This document shows positions 15,312-24,429 of a stretch of 39,511 nucleotides of DNA, piece after piece. Origin of the DNA: Bacteroidaceae bacterium (GTDB lineage: Bacteria; Bacteroidota; Bacteroidia; Bacteroidales; Bacteroidaceae); assembly GCA_024698925.1 (NCBI GenBank), contig JAILQO010000086.1:1-39511 (forward strand), read 5' to 3'. The translations under genes and the position numbers were made by a program. The notes beneath the pieces are model-generated. The model saw nothing but the letters and a program-made list of their open reading frames with translations, searched no databases and had not been told where the DNA came from. Every line of letters starts with the position of its first letter. Position 1 is the stretch's first letter.

Positions 15312-16340
15312 CTAATGTATTCCTCGGGCATTGAGTGCCTGCTGGTAGCGACGGGCATTTTGCTTATGCTCTGCAAAGCTGACGGCAAAGTTATGCGTGC
15401 CGCTGAAATCTTCTTTGGCGCACATGTAGAGGTATCGATGATGTTCGTAGTGGAGAACGGCATCAATGCCGACTACTGATGGGATGCGAATGGGGCCCGG
15501 GGGCAGTCCTTGATTGATATAGGTATTGTAAGGGTTCACCGTTTTGAGGTGGTTCCCGAGGATGCGTCGGAGTGTGGCATCGCCAACGGCAAACTTCACC
15601 GTCGGATCAGCCTGCAAGGGGATGCCTTTGTGGATGCGGTTCATGTAGAGTCCAGCAACGCGCGGTTTCTCGGCGGCGTTGGCAGTTTCCTCTTCCACGA
15701 TACTGGCTAAGGTGGAAACCTCCTCATGACTGAGGCCGATGGAAAGAGCTGCTTCGTTTCGTCCCTCACAGCTCCAGAAAACCTCGTTCTCTCGCACCAT
15801 GCGTTGCATGAATTTCTCCAGCGAGGTGTCCCAATAGACCTCGTAGGTATTGGGAATAAAGAGAGCGGGTAGGGTAGCGGTATTGTATCCGTAAGAGGCT
15901 GCGAAAGTGCTGTCATAGAAGGCGGTGGCAAGCGTCACAGAATCCAGCATTAGCTTCTGCCCGAGGACGCCGGCCAGGCGATCCAATGTGCGTACGGAGG
16001 GTATCGTGAGGCGTACCGGTGTCTGGTGTCCGCGACGCAGGTTCAGATAAGTTGTCAGGAATGTCTGTCCTGGTTCTACGGCGTAGCGTCCTGTTCGCGG
16101 GCGGTAGGGTTTCACCTTGTTGGCCAGGCTCCAGAAAAGGCGTGTATGGCTACCTCCTAAAGCTTCCAACTGCGCACAAATATCGTCGGTATCACTTTCG
16201 GGACGCACATAAACATAGGCCGTCTCTTCGTTCTCAAAACCTGCATGAAGGAATCCTTGCCACAAGACAAATAGCAAGACAAGCACCACAACCGAAATAC
16301 CGCCTGTGGCTAACAATCCGTATTTCACCTTTCTTGTCAT
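15312..16340 (-). CDS. mltG: Endolytic peptidoglycan transglycosylase MltG
   Basis: Inner-membrane enzyme that cleaves nascent glycan strands and limits their length. The 342-residue chain from the ATG at 16340 has one N-terminal membrane segment (GGISVVVLVLLFVLWQGFL), then a LysM-like region and the YceG domain with IPNTYEVYW (about residues 178-186), the catalytic Glu in ASIVEEET (about 217-224), LQADPTVKFA and NPYNTYINQGLPPGPI. An upstream in-frame ATG at 16388 is rejected because it lies inside the terminator hairpin of the tRNA-Thr gene (16364-16393). Its own promoter was not found in the 24 nt between hairpin and start, so readthrough transcription is possible. Confidence 0.93.
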   Translation of the reverse strand: MTRKVKYGLLATGGISVVVLVLLFVLWQGFLHAGFENEETAYVYVRPESDTDDICAQLEALGGSHTRLFWSLANKVKPYRPRTGRYAVEPGQTFLTTYLNLRRGHQTPVRLTIPSVRTLDRLAGVLGQKLMLDSVTLATAFYDSTFAASYGYNTATLPALFIPNTYEVYWDTSLEKFMQRMVRENEVFWSCEGRNEAALSIGLSHEEVSTLASIVEEETANAAEKPRVAGLYMNRIHKGIPLQADPTVKFAVGDATLRRILGNHLKTVNPYNTYINQGLPPGPIRIPSVVGIDAVLHYEHHRYLYMCAKEDFSGTHNFAVSFAEHKQNARRYQQALNARGIH

Positions 16341-16363
16341 CGAGTAGCCTTGTTTTAGGTAAC

Positions 16364-16393
16364 AAAAAACGCAGACACATGTTAGCATCTGCG
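16364..16393 (-). terminator. Terminator after tRNA-Thr
   Basis: On the minus strand CGCAGA and TCTGCG pair around a twelve-base loop and are followed by six T. It separates the tRNA from mltG. Confidence 0.75.
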
Positions 16394-16406
16394 AGCTTGT
16401 TCATCG

Positions 16407-16482
<76 letters not shown>

Positions 16483-16506
16483 AGGTCTTTCTTTCAAAAC
16501 CGAGCG

Positions 16507-16514
16507 CAAAGGTA
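16507..16514 (-). promoter_or_regulatory. -7 element of the tRNA-Thr promoter
   Basis: TACCTTTG on the minus strand lies 25 nt before the tRNA 5' end, with a TTG about 20 nt upstream. Confidence 0.6.
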
Positions 16515-16642
16515 CTGCTTTTTCTTGAACTGACCAACAAACGGCCTCATTTTTTCTTCTTCAAAGACATTTTTCTTGGTATTTCTTCTGTTTTCGTTTC
16601 TCATTTTTCCCTTTTCATTCATCATTTCTCATGAATTATCGC

Positions 16643-16650
16643 TACCTTTG
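16643..16650 (+). promoter_or_regulatory. -7 element TACCTTTG for the acetylesterase gene
   Basis: The element lies 37 nt before the ATG at 16687. Its place rules out the longer reading frame start at 16576. Confidence 0.6.
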
Positions 16651-16686
16651 CACCGCTTTTTACAAAAACTCAACATCGCTCGCTCT

Positions 16687-17985
16687 ATGAAACGACTCTC
16701 TTTACTCGCATGTCTCCTGCTTGCCACGCTTTGTGCTTCCGCTCAGTCATGGTCCTTTCGTTTTGTGCCTGTGAAGCGTGCTGCCCAGGCAGGACAGATT
16801 CTTGTTCAACCCACAGACCGCTATACGGGTACAACGGATTATGGCTTCGACTTCATTGCCTCACCCGAGCGTCTGGACCGTCAGACTCCTTTCTATTTCA
16901 GCGTGCGTGTACCAGATGGCAACTATCGCATCACCGTGTGGTTAGGGAGTAAGAAGCGAGCAGCTGTAACGACCGTCCGCGCAGAGAGTCGCCGTCTCTT
17001 TGTGGAGAACTTGGCGACACGCAAGGGAGAGATCCGTGCTGAGTCTTTCATTGTTCACAAACATTCTCCTCAGATTGATGACCAGCGCTCGATGCGCCTG
17101 AAGCCACGCGAACTCACCAAGCTGAACTTTGACGATCGTCTGACCATTGAGATCAACGGCGATGCGCCAGCCTGTGAGGCCATCACCATTGAACGCGATG
17201 ACCGTGTGCCTACCGTCTTCCTCTGTGGCAACAGCACTGTCGTGGATCAGGACAGCGAACCTTGGGCTTCTTGGGGACAGATGATTACCCGTTGGTTTGG
17301 ACCGAAGGTGGCCATTGCCAATTTTGCAGAGAGTGGCGAGACAGCCAGCACCTTCATTGCGGCCAACCGCCTGGCCAAGGCGCTGTCGATGATGAAGACG
17401 GGAGACTATCTCATCGCAGAGTTTGGTCACAACGACCAGAAACAGCGTGGTCCAGGCATGGGTGCTTACTACAATTTCGCTACTGCGCTGAAGACCTTTA
17501 TAGATGAAACGCGCGCGCGAGGTGCTACGCCTATCTTCGTGACACCCACGCAGCGACGTAGTTTCAAGGATGGCCGCATTCAAGAAACACATGCCGACTA
17601 TCCCGAGGCTATGGAGTGGGTCGCCGCACGTGAGAACGTGCCCCTCATTGATCTCCACAGCATGACTCGCACCTTCTACGAAGCGATGGGCGAGGATGAG
17701 AGTATCCATGCTTTCGTTCACTATCCCGCAGGCAGCTACCCAGGTCAGAAAACAGACTTCAAGGATAATACGCACTTTAACCCCTATGGCGCTTACGAAT
17801 TGGCCAAGTGCGTGATTGAGGGGATGCGTCAGCTCAACCTACCGCTGCTCCAGGCGCTCCGCCCAGAGTACTTACAGCTGTATCCTGCCTCAGCTCCTTT
17901 CAATCCAGCTAAGCCCGATGCCTTCAAGGACTTCCACTGGAACGATGCCCCGTTCTTCGAGGCCGAGAAACCGGACGGAAATTAA
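16687..17985 (+). CDS. Rhamnogalacturonan acetylesterase-like SGNH hydrolase (CE12 type)
   Basis: Predicted to remove acetyl groups from pectin backbone sugars. From the ATG at 16687 the 432-residue protein starts with a signal peptide (MKRLSLLACLLLATLCASAQ), so it is exported. Residues of about 20-170 form a beta-rich N-terminal module; the SGNH hydrolase follows with block I VFLCGNSTVVDQ (Ser nucleophile), the Gly in ANFAESGETAS, block III GHNDQKQRGPG, and the catalytic Asp-His in FKDNTHFNPYGA. These are the standard blocks of the rhamnogalacturonan acetylesterase family. The substrate is inferred from family. It is 11 nt before the HAD gene in the same direction. Confidence 0.88.
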   Translation: MKRLSLLACLLLATLCASAQSWSFRFVPVKRAAQAGQILVQPTDRYTGTTDYGFDFIASPERLDRQTPFYFSVRVPDGNYRITVWLGSKKRAAVTTVRAESRRLFVENLATRKGEIRAESFIVHKHSPQIDDQRSMRLKPRELTKLNFDDRLTIEINGDAPACEAITIERDDRVPTVFLCGNSTVVDQDSEPWASWGQMITRWFGPKVAIANFAESGETASTFIAANRLAKALSMMKTGDYLIAEFGHNDQKQRGPGMGAYYNFATALKTFIDETRARGATPIFVTPTQRRSFKDGRIQETHADYPEAMEWVAARENVPLIDLHSMTRTFYEAMGEDESIHAFVHYPAGSYPGQKTDFKDNTHFNPYGAYELAKCVIEGMRQLNLPLLQALRPEYLQLYPASAPFNPAKPDAFKDFHWNDAPFFEAEKPDGN

Positions 17986-17996
17986 ATCGTATAATC

Positions 17997-18626
17997 ATGA
18001 TTAAGAATATAGCATTTGATTTTGGTGGCGTACTGTTCGACTTGGACTACGACGGCGCCATCGTTACATTCAAGAAGATTGGTCTGGCCGATGCCGACCA
18101 GCGCCTGGACCGCTTTCACCAGCGCGGTGTCTTCGAATTGTTGGAGAATGGTCGCATCAGCGCCGACGCATTCCGCGTGGAACTGGAGCAGATGTGCGGT
18201 CGCACCCTGACGCGTGAAGATGTCCTGAGCGCGTGGCTGGGTTATGTCGGCGCTCCCATGGATGAGCGCAAGCTCGCTTATTTGGATGAACTTCGTCGTC
18301 GCGGATACCGCACCTTCCTGCTCTCCAATACCAATCCCTATGTGCAGTCATGGGCCGAGAGCGCACAGTTCAGCAAGAGCGGTCGTCCGTTGAGCAGCTA
18401 TCTGGAGAAATGCTATTGTTCTTACGAGGTAGGCCTCATGAAGCCCGATGCCGCCATCTTCCAATTCATGCTGGACGATGCCCGTATCGCTCCTGCAGAG
18501 ACGCTCTTCCTGGACGACAGTCCCGCCAATATAGCAGCAGCGGACGCCTTAGGCATCCGCACAATGTTAATTGAAAAGAATGGTGACTGGTTCGACGCTG
18601 TCGAACGTGCGCTTAGCGAAGCATAA
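17997..18626 (+). CDS. HAD-superfamily hydrolase (subfamily IA, sugar-phosphatase type)
   Basis: A 209-residue cytoplasmic phosphatase. Motif I is IAFDFGGVLFDLD (residues 4-16, with Asp8 in place as nucleophile), motif II FLLSNTNP (about 103-110), motif III Lys in VGLMKPDAAIF, and motif IV LFLDDSPANIAAA. The GGVL/SNTNP pattern matches the YihX-like branch, which acts on glucose-1-phosphate or similar small phosphoesters; the substrate here is unknown. Directly downstream of the acetylesterase, so probably in the same transcript. The 3' end overlaps the convergent GH43 gene by 14 bp. Confidence 0.85.
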   Translation: MIKNIAFDFGGVLFDLDYDGAIVTFKKIGLADADQRLDRFHQRGVFELLENGRISADAFRVELEQMCGRTLTREDVLSAWLGYVGAPMDERKLAYLDELRRRGYRTFLLSNTNPYVQSWAESAQFSKSGRPLSSYLEKCYCSYEVGLMKPDAAIFQFMLDDARIAPAETLFLDDSPANIAAADALGIRTMLIEKNGDWFDAVERALSEA

Positions 18627-20448
18627 CCTTCTCCGTATTCCCTTTTCGTTTCACGATATTGAGTCCGCGTTGTGGTTGCGACAGTTGCTGGCCTGATACG
18701 GAGAAGATCTCTGTAATACCCTTGCCATCGTTTGTGGTAGGAGTCTTGACAGAGGCTGGATTCGTGGTACTGTAGGACAGTGACACATTCGAGATACTCA
18801 TCCACTGGTGCACAGCTCCTTTCACGCTGCCTGCCAACTTGATGGTGACCGTAGCGTCCTCTTCGAGCTGGAAGGGGAGATAGCGCCACTCCCAGCCACG
18901 TCCCGTACCATTATTGGCGTATGTCTTGGAAGCATCAAAGGAGGCGGTGCCGTCTGTGGTGATACCATAGCCTACGTCGCCTTTCGTGGGGAAACGTACA
19001 CTTTGGTCGTCCACACTCATCGTTGCCACGACAGCGTCTGACGCCGATCGTCCCGAAGCTTTCAACACGTAGTAGCCGGCCGGCAGGCTCAGGCTCTGTG
19101 TCATGGACATCTCCCATGCGTTGCTGCCCCAACCGTTATTCTGTTCATAGTAGGTGGAGGTGCCCGTGCCATCCCAGTGCTGGCCTTTCATATCACTCCG
19201 CTGATTATTGAGCTGCCAGTTGTTGGTAATCAGGTTGCTCTTGTCCTCATTATAGTTGGCTGCTAAGGCGTTGAACTGGCTTACGTTGAGGGCTTGGATT
19301 TGCGCCTGAAGGTCTTCCTTCGCGATTTCCTCTTGCTGCAGGAACTCTTCTATGTCAGTGATGTCCACACCCATGAGCTGTGCACGTGCCGCTTCTTCCG
19401 AGAGTTGGTCTTTTAGCTGTTGCAGTTCTTGCTGGCGGGCTTCCTCCTGTTTCCGGATATAGTCGGGATCAATGGTATTCAGCTCAGCATCGGTAATCGG
19501 GATGACGGTTCCGTGACGCGGGGTGAACATACCTTTGGTCTCGGTATTCTGCTTGAAGGTGAAGGTGGAGAGGTCCGTAGAGGTGCAGAACTGGTAGTGC
19601 CCGTTCATGTAGCAGTCGTACATGAGCACCCATGTCTCGCCATCAATGAGCTGGAACACGCCGGCTCCCTCCACAGCCTCTGTGGTCTGCTGGAGTGCAC
19701 CGCTGGGGGCGCTCCACTGCGAGCCTGGCTCTTGTCCTGCTGGAGCCGTGAGCGTCTGTGCTGTCACCTGACAGATGCCGCCGTCACCTTCATTCTTGTA
19801 GAAGCCGTGATAGAGTCCGTCATTCTCATTATAGACGATATCCATGTCGATGGTGGACTTGCCGCGGTCGAAGAAGTGGATGGGGTCGCCTTCCAGGTCG
19901 GTAAAATCTTCATTGGCATAGCAATAAAAGACCTTGTCGTACGGGATGCTGCCGTCATTCGTGAGCAGCGAGAAATATACCATATACTTTCCGGCCACGG
20001 GGTCATAGATGGTCTCCGGAGCCCACACACGGATTACGTTCGCAAAGTTCTTGTCTTTGTACTTATCGGGGAAATGTACGGTGGAGTGTGTCCAGTTCAC
20101 GAGGTCCTGACTCTTCATCATGACCAGTCCGCGATTACTTTCCCAACCCTCGGCGCTACGCATATCAGTGAGTACCATGTAGAACCAGCCGTCCTCGCCG
20201 CGCAGGATATGCGGGTCACGCACACCGTGCTTAATGGATATGGTGTCGGCCGAGATGATGCACGCCCCCTCTCGCAGAGGCGTGTAGTCATAGCCATTAT
20301 CCGAAACGGCATAGTAAATATGTTCGTTCTGGTTGCTGGGGAAATAGACGAAGAGATACCTCGTGTAGTCCTCTGCCAGAGCGGAGATGTTGAAGCCTGC
20401 CCACATCATGAGAAACAGGGAAAGAAATAGTTCGCTGCTTGTTCTCAT
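18613..20448 (-). CDS. Glycoside hydrolase family 43-like protein with C-terminal carbohydrate-binding and tail regions
   Basis: An exported 611-residue protein with signal peptide (to about residue 25). Residues of about 30-330 look like a GH43 five-bladed propeller: GVRDPHILRGEDGWFYMVLTD, VWAPETIYDPVAGKYMVYFS and EGAGVFQLIDG, whose Glu is a candidate general acid. A helical linker rich in Glu/Gln (about 335-400) follows, then a beta-rich module of about 140 residues (YYVLKASGRSAS, WRYLPFQLEEDATV) that may bind carbohydrate, and a short tail (GITEIFSVSGQQL, RGLNIV) like those on many secreted Prevotella proteins. Family 43 enzymes attack arabinan or xylan side chains. It follows the SGNH esterase gene by 28 nt, so the two form an operon. 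Confidence 0.85.
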   Translation of the reverse strand: MRTSSELFLSLFLMMWAGFNISALAEDYTRYLFVYFPSNQNEHIYYAVSDNGYDYTPLREGACIISADTISIKHGVRDPHILRGEDGWFYMVLTDMRSAEGWESNRGLVMMKSQDLVNWTHSTVHFPDKYKDKNFANVIRVWAPETIYDPVAGKYMVYFSLLTNDGSIPYDKVFYCYANEDFTDLEGDPIHFFDRGKSTIDMDIVYNENDGLYHGFYKNEGDGGICQVTAQTLTAPAGQEPGSQWSAPSGALQQTTEAVEGAGVFQLIDGETWVLMYDCYMNGHYQFCTSTDLSTFTFKQNTETKGMFTPRHGTVIPITDAELNTIDPDYIRKQEEARQQELQQLKDQLSEEAARAQLMGVDITDIEEFLQQEEIAKEDLQAQIQALNVSQFNALAANYNEDKSNLITNNWQLNNQRSDMKGQHWDGTGTSTYYEQNNGWGSNAWEMSMTQSLSLPAGYYVLKASGRSASDAVVATMSVDDQSVRFPTKGDVGYGITTDGTASFDASKTYANNGTGRGWEWRYLPFQLEEDATVTIKLAGSVKGAVHQWMSISNVSLSYSTTNPASVKTPTTNDGKGITEIFSVSGQQLSQPQRGLNIVKRKGNTEKVMLR

Positions 20449-20476
20449 ATCATTTTTCTATTTTTGAGTTAGTCCT

Positions 20477-22726
20477 TTAGAATTGACGATGGAGCCTGAA
20501 TGTGGAGGCGGGCAGGCCTTGTGCATTGTGGAGGTCAGCTTCCGTGAAGCCGCTCCATCCGTAGCGAACTTCAATCGGGTCTTTGACCTCTGGGGCGCTC
20601 AGCACGATTTTGTCGCCTTCTATCTGCTGGATCGTTGCCGGATAGAACAGACCGTCTGCCCCAGCCAGCTCGAAACCGCGTGTAACGGCCAGCCCGTCTG
20701 CGTTCTTGAAGAAGAGGGTAGCGGTCTCAGCCAGCCCTTTTACAAATCTCATCGGCACCGGTCCTTCGCTGACGAGGTTGTGACCGTAGGTGTGCGCCAG
20801 CGCTTGCAGGGCTAGCCGTTCGCCTACGGGGCGCTTCGTGCGGTAGTGCACGTCAGCGGCCTCGCCGAGGTCATGAGATACAGCCATCCACGTCATAGGT
20901 AATGCGTCTGCCAGACGGCGCTGGCTGTCGCGGAAGGCGGGCCATGAGGGACGCGGCAGACTGCTGAGCTGGACCATGTAGAAGGGTAGTTCAGGGCGCT
21001 CTTGATACTCGCTCCGCCAACGGCGTGCGAAGTGCTTGCGCCAAGACTGTTCCAGAAGCGTAAACAGCCGCTCATGTGCCTCCACGTTATGGGTATTACT
21101 CTCGCCCTGATACCAGATGACGCCCTTGATGGGCAGGTGTCCGAGGGGCGCTATGGCAGCTTCGAAGAGATAGGCGGGCTCGTAGGGATGGCGTTGCAGG
21201 GCGTTGAAGGCGGCCGATTCCTTGTTCAAAGCGTGGGCTATGTTCTTTGTCATGCGTCCTCGTGCCCAGAGCTGTCCATAGTCGCCGTTACGCCAGTCGC
21301 GCAGGATGTTGGGGAATTCCCATTCCAGCGTCGTGCGGTCTATCCACGATTCCGTAGGGGAACCGCCCACAGCGTTGCAGATGATGCCGATGGGGATGTC
21401 CTGAAGGCTGTCGCAGAGGACGCGACCGAAGTTGAAGGCCACCGCCGAGAACTTAGTCACCACCTCGGGCGAGGCTGTCTTCCATCCCTGGAAATCCATG
21501 TGGCGCAGCTGATTGGTATAGGTGAGTACGCTGTCGTCCCATTCCACGGCGTCTGTTCGCGCACGAGCAGGCATATTATAAAGATGTAGTTGCCCTTTCA
21601 GGCGGGCTGCATCGGCCAGATCCTGCTCCTGTGTGTTGCATTGATCTACACGCAGCTCCATGTTGGACTGCCCGCTGGCCAGCCACAGGTCGCCGAAGTA
21701 AACGCTGTCGATGGTCAAGGTCTGCGCCTTCGCCTTCGTCAGGTTCTCCAGTTGGTAGGGATACTGCCCGGGATAGTAGGCGCGGTAGTGATCGGGATTC
21801 AAGGGCGTGGCTGTGAGGCGCAGCGTGTAAGGGCCTCCGGCAGGCATCTGTGGCAGTTCCACCTTCCACGTGCCATCGGCGAAGGTGAATGTGCCGCGTG
21901 TTTCAACCACTTTCCCTTCGCGGCTAAGTACGACACGAATCTCGCGTCGGGCATCGGCGCGCCCTTCAATCAGAAGCTGTTCATCGCGAGGCAGAACCAT
22001 ACCGTTGCTATAGACCGGTGGCAGCTGAATGCCGCCGTAGTCCCCGGTGAGTGCACCATAGACGGTCTTGGCCAGAATCTGTGCGCCCTCGGGATTGGGA
22101 TGCAGGGCATCGGGGAACAGATCCGGACGAGTGTGGAGTGGGGTATAGAGGTCTATGAGCTGCACAGGTGCCCCCTCCGCCACCTGCTCGATAGCGTCTT
22201 GGATCTGGGCGTGCCAGTCGCGTGTGCCGCTCTGGAATCGCGCGTGACGGTCAAAGATGGGTGTCATCTTGCAGATGAGAATCCTTGCCTTGGGATTCAC
22301 GACGAGGAACGAGTCTATCAGCGCGCGGTAGTTGGGGATGAACTCTTCCTTCCAGTCGGGCCAGTTGCGCGGGTCGGTGTCGTTCAGTCCCAGATGGATG
22401 ACCACCCAGTCCGCCTTGAAATCCAACGCCTGATGGAACTCCGGCACTTGGATATACGGTCTGTGTCCTTGATAGAGTAAGGTAGAGCCGGAGTGCCCGA
22501 AGTTTCCCACCTCGAAGCGGCCGGCACCGTACTTCGCGTCCAGCATCTGTTGCAGGCGCACAGGGTAGGCATCACGGTCGCGGTTGCGGAGTCCGTAGCC
22601 GTAGGTCACGCTGTTGCCTACACAGGCTACGCGCAGCGGCGTGGGTGATGTTTTAGGCTTGCGTGCTCCCATGGAGCCAGTCGCAAGTGCTACGAGGCAT
22701 GTCAGTAAGATGAGAAAACGTTTCAT
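20477..22726 (-). CDS. Two-domain carbohydrate esterase: GDSL-type N-terminus and sialate O-acetylesterase-like C-terminus
   Basis: A 749-residue exported protein with a signal peptide (MKRFLILLTCLVALATGSMGA). The first domain, about residues 30-220, has GNSVTYGYG (Ser block I), WVVIHLGLNDTD and DALHPNPEGA (catalytic Asp-His). The second, about 230-735, is a sialate O-acetylesterase/DUF303-type domain with WLASGQSNMELRVD (nucleophile Ser), VGGSPTESWIDR, VIWYQGESN and ADVHYRTKRPVGERLA. Two esterase active sites on one chain suggest deacetylation of decorated plant polysaccharide. Sialate is only the family name; the context with GH43 and the CE12-type enzyme favours pectin or xylan. It is the first gene of a two-gene leftward operon. 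Confidence 0.9.
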   Translation of the reverse strand: MKRFLILLTCLVALATGSMGARKPKTSPTPLRVACVGNSVTYGYGLRNRDRDAYPVRLQQMLDAKYGAGRFEVGNFGHSGSTLLYQGHRPYIQVPEFHQALDFKADWVVIHLGLNDTDPRNWPDWKEEFIPNYRALIDSFLVVNPKARILICKMTPIFDRHARFQSGTRDWHAQIQDAIEQVAEGAPVQLIDLYTPLHTRPDLFPDALHPNPEGAQILAKTVYGALTGDYGGIQLPPVYSNGMVLPRDEQLLIEGRADARREIRVVLSREGKVVETRGTFTFADGTWKVELPQMPAGGPYTLRLTATPLNPDHYRAYYPGQYPYQLENLTKAKAQTLTIDSVYFGDLWLASGQSNMELRVDQCNTQEQDLADAARLKGQLHLYNMPARARTDAVEWDDSVLTYTNQLRHMDFQGWKTASPEVVTKFSAVAFNFGRVLCDSLQDIPIGIICNAVGGSPTESWIDRTTLEWEFPNILRDWRNGDYGQLWARGRMTKNIAHALNKESAAFNALQRHPYEPAYLFEAAIAPLGHLPIKGVIWYQGESNTHNVEAHERLFTLLEQSWRKHFARRWRSEYQERPELPFYMVQLSSLPRPSWPAFRDSQRRLADALPMTWMAVSHDLGEAADVHYRTKRPVGERLALQALAHTYGHNLVSEGPVPMRFVKGLAETATLFFKNADGLAVTRGFELAGADGLFYPATIQQIEGDKIVLSAPEVKDPIEVRYGWSGFTEADLHNAQGLPASTFRLHRQF

Positions 22727-22825
22727 GGCCGTTTGAGAAATGTTAGTTATGCAACAAAATAGCTTATTTTGGGCGCTAAGATACGAATATTTTTTCTATT
22801 TGGAGTGTTTTCAAATAAAAAGTTG

Positions 22826-22833
22826 TATCTTCG
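22826..22833 (+). promoter_or_regulatory. -7-like element TATCTTCG for serB
   Basis: A one-base variant of TAnnTTTG, 24 nt before the serB ATG in a short AT-rich divergent region. Confidence 0.45.
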
Positions 22834-22856
22834 CACCGAAAATTAACTGAAATCGC

Positions 22857-24095
22857 ATGAAAGAGGAACTTATTCTGATTCAAATTACGGGTGAGGACCG
22901 TCCTGGTCTCACCGCTTCCATCATGGAAATCCTTGCGCGCTATGACTGCGGTGTCCTCGACATTGGTCAGGCCGATATCCACAACACCCTCTCACTAGGC
23001 ATTCTCATCCGTGTGGACGAAGAAGCTAGCGGTCATGTCATGAAACATGTGCTGTTCAAGACCAGCGAGTTAGGTGTCAACGTCCGCTTTTCGCCCGTCT
23101 CTCGTGAGGACTATTCCGCATGGGTCTCGTTGCAGGGCAAGAACCGTTATATCCTCACCGTGCTGGGCCGCAAGCTGGAGGCCCGCCAGATGGCAGCCGT
23201 TGCCAAGGCTGTAGCCGAGCAGGGCTTCAACATCGATGCCATCAAGCGCCTCACGGGCCGTGCGCCGTTGGACGGACCGCGCGAGGGTGTCCGTGCCTGC
23301 ATCGAGTTCTCGTTGCGTGGCGACCCCAAGAATCGTGCTACGCTCCAGGGCGAGTTGATGCGTCTCAGCCGTGAGCTCGGTATGGACTGCTCGTTGCAGA
23401 AGGATGATATGTTCCGTCGCATGCGACGCCTGATATGCTTCGATATGGACTCCACACTCATCAAGACCGAGGTCATCGACGAGTTGGCTATCCGTGCCGG
23501 TGTCGGCGACCAGGTCAAGGAGATTACGGCACGTGCCATGCGTGGCGAGATAGACTTCAAGGAAAGCTTTACCGAACGCGTGAAACTGCTTAAGGGTCTT
23601 GATGTTAGTGTAATGAAGGATATTGCAGAGAACCTGCCCATCACTGAGGGCGCCGACCGCCTCATGTACGTCCTAAAGCGCTCTGGCTATAAGATTGCCA
23701 TCCTCTCCGGTGGCTTCACGTTCTTCGGCGAATACCTGCAGAAGCGCTGGGGCATTGACTACGTCTATGCCAATGAACTGGAGGTCGGCGATGACGGCCG
23801 TCTGACAGGTAACTATGTCGGTGAGATTGTGGATGGCCGCCGCAAGGCCGAGCTGCTGCGCCTGATTGCACAGGTCGAGAAAGTGGATATCCGCCAAGCT
23901 ATCGCTGTGGGCGATGGTGCCAACGATCTGCCCATGCTTTCAGAGGCTGGCCTCGGCGTCGCCTTCCACGCCAAACCGCGCGTTGTGGCCAATGCCAAGC
24001 AGAGCATCAATACCATTGGTCTGGACGGTGTCCTCTATTTCCTTGGTTTCAAGGACCGCGACCTCGACGACAAGGCCGAAGGGCGCATCAAGTAA
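22857..24095 (+). CDS. serB: Phosphoserine phosphatase SerB with two N-terminal ACT domains
   Basis: Last step of serine synthesis, phosphoserine to serine. The 412-residue protein has two ACT-like regulatory domains (residues 4-85, with ITGEDRPGLTASI, and about 95-180), then a HAD phosphatase with motif I CFDMDSTLIKTEVIDE (DMDST at 196-200), motif II ILSGGFTFFG (about 280-289) and motif III/IV VGDGANDLPML. Double ACT SerB is usual in Bacteroidales and suggests feedback by serine or another amino acid. It is not in an operon with other serine genes, but glyA, which consumes serine, is 600 nt away in the opposite direction. Confidence 0.95.
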   Translation: MKEELILIQITGEDRPGLTASIMEILARYDCGVLDIGQADIHNTLSLGILIRVDEEASGHVMKHVLFKTSELGVNVRFSPVSREDYSAWVSLQGKNRYILTVLGRKLEARQMAAVAKAVAEQGFNIDAIKRLTGRAPLDGPREGVRACIEFSLRGDPKNRATLQGELMRLSRELGMDCSLQKDDMFRRMRRLICFDMDSTLIKTEVIDELAIRAGVGDQVKEITARAMRGEIDFKESFTERVKLLKGLDVSVMKDIAENLPITEGADRLMYVLKRSGYKIAILSGGFTFFGEYLQKRWGIDYVYANELEVGDDGRLTGNYVGEIVDGRRKAELLRLIAQVEKVDIRQAIAVGDGANDLPMLSEAGLGVAFHAKPRVVANAKQSINTIGLDGVLYFLGFKDRDLDDKAEGRIK

Positions 24096-24118
24096 GGGCG
24101 CGCCCCGTCCTTTTCGCT

Positions 24119-24409
24119 TTAATCGTACTTACGCTTAGGATTCTTCGGGAACCAGCCTTTCTCCACACGTTTCTTCTGCGTGAACAGTTCGCCGATGCCC
24201 CAGAGGGCCGACGCGCCGAACACGCCGAGGAACGATGATAGGTATATGTTGCCTACAAAGAGCGCTCCGCCGCAGCAGCAAATGCCGATGATCAGATACA
24301 CGATCCATGGCCGCGTCCCCCAATAATACTCCGTCTTGATTACGATGGGGTGCCAGATGCCGATGGCAAGAAACGTCATGATGGCGATGGTAATGCCTGT
24401 GAAATTCAT
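24119..24409 (-). CDS. DUF4491 small membrane protein
   Basis: A 96-residue integral membrane protein with about three hydrophobic helices (ITIAIMTFLAIGIWHP, WIVYLIIGICCCGGALFVGNI, LGVFGASALWGIGELF) and a basic C-terminal tail (KKRVEKGWFPKNPKRKYD). The WHPIVIKTEYYWG and WGIGELFTQKKRVEKGWFPKNP patterns are those of DUF4491, a Bacteroidales family without known function. It is the last gene of the leftward run beginning with pyrB; convergent with serB, 23 nt apart. Confidence 0.85.
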   Translation of the reverse strand: MNFTGITIAIMTFLAIGIWHPIVIKTEYYWGTRPWIVYLIIGICCCGGALFVGNIYLSSFLGVFGASALWGIGELFTQKKRVEKGWFPKNPKRKYD

Positions 24410-24429
24410 GCTATATCCTAATACTTGTA

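Noticed and set aside
16341..16388. N-terminal extension of MltG
   Set aside because: It would start in the tRNA-Thr terminator hairpin.
16576..16686. N-terminal extension of the acetylesterase
   Set aside because: The -7 promoter element lies inside it and the signal peptide begins at 16687.
19420..22480. Rightward open frames opposite the GH43 and esterase genes
   Set aside because: Shadows of GC-rich coding sequence; both leftward genes have signal peptides and catalytic motifs.
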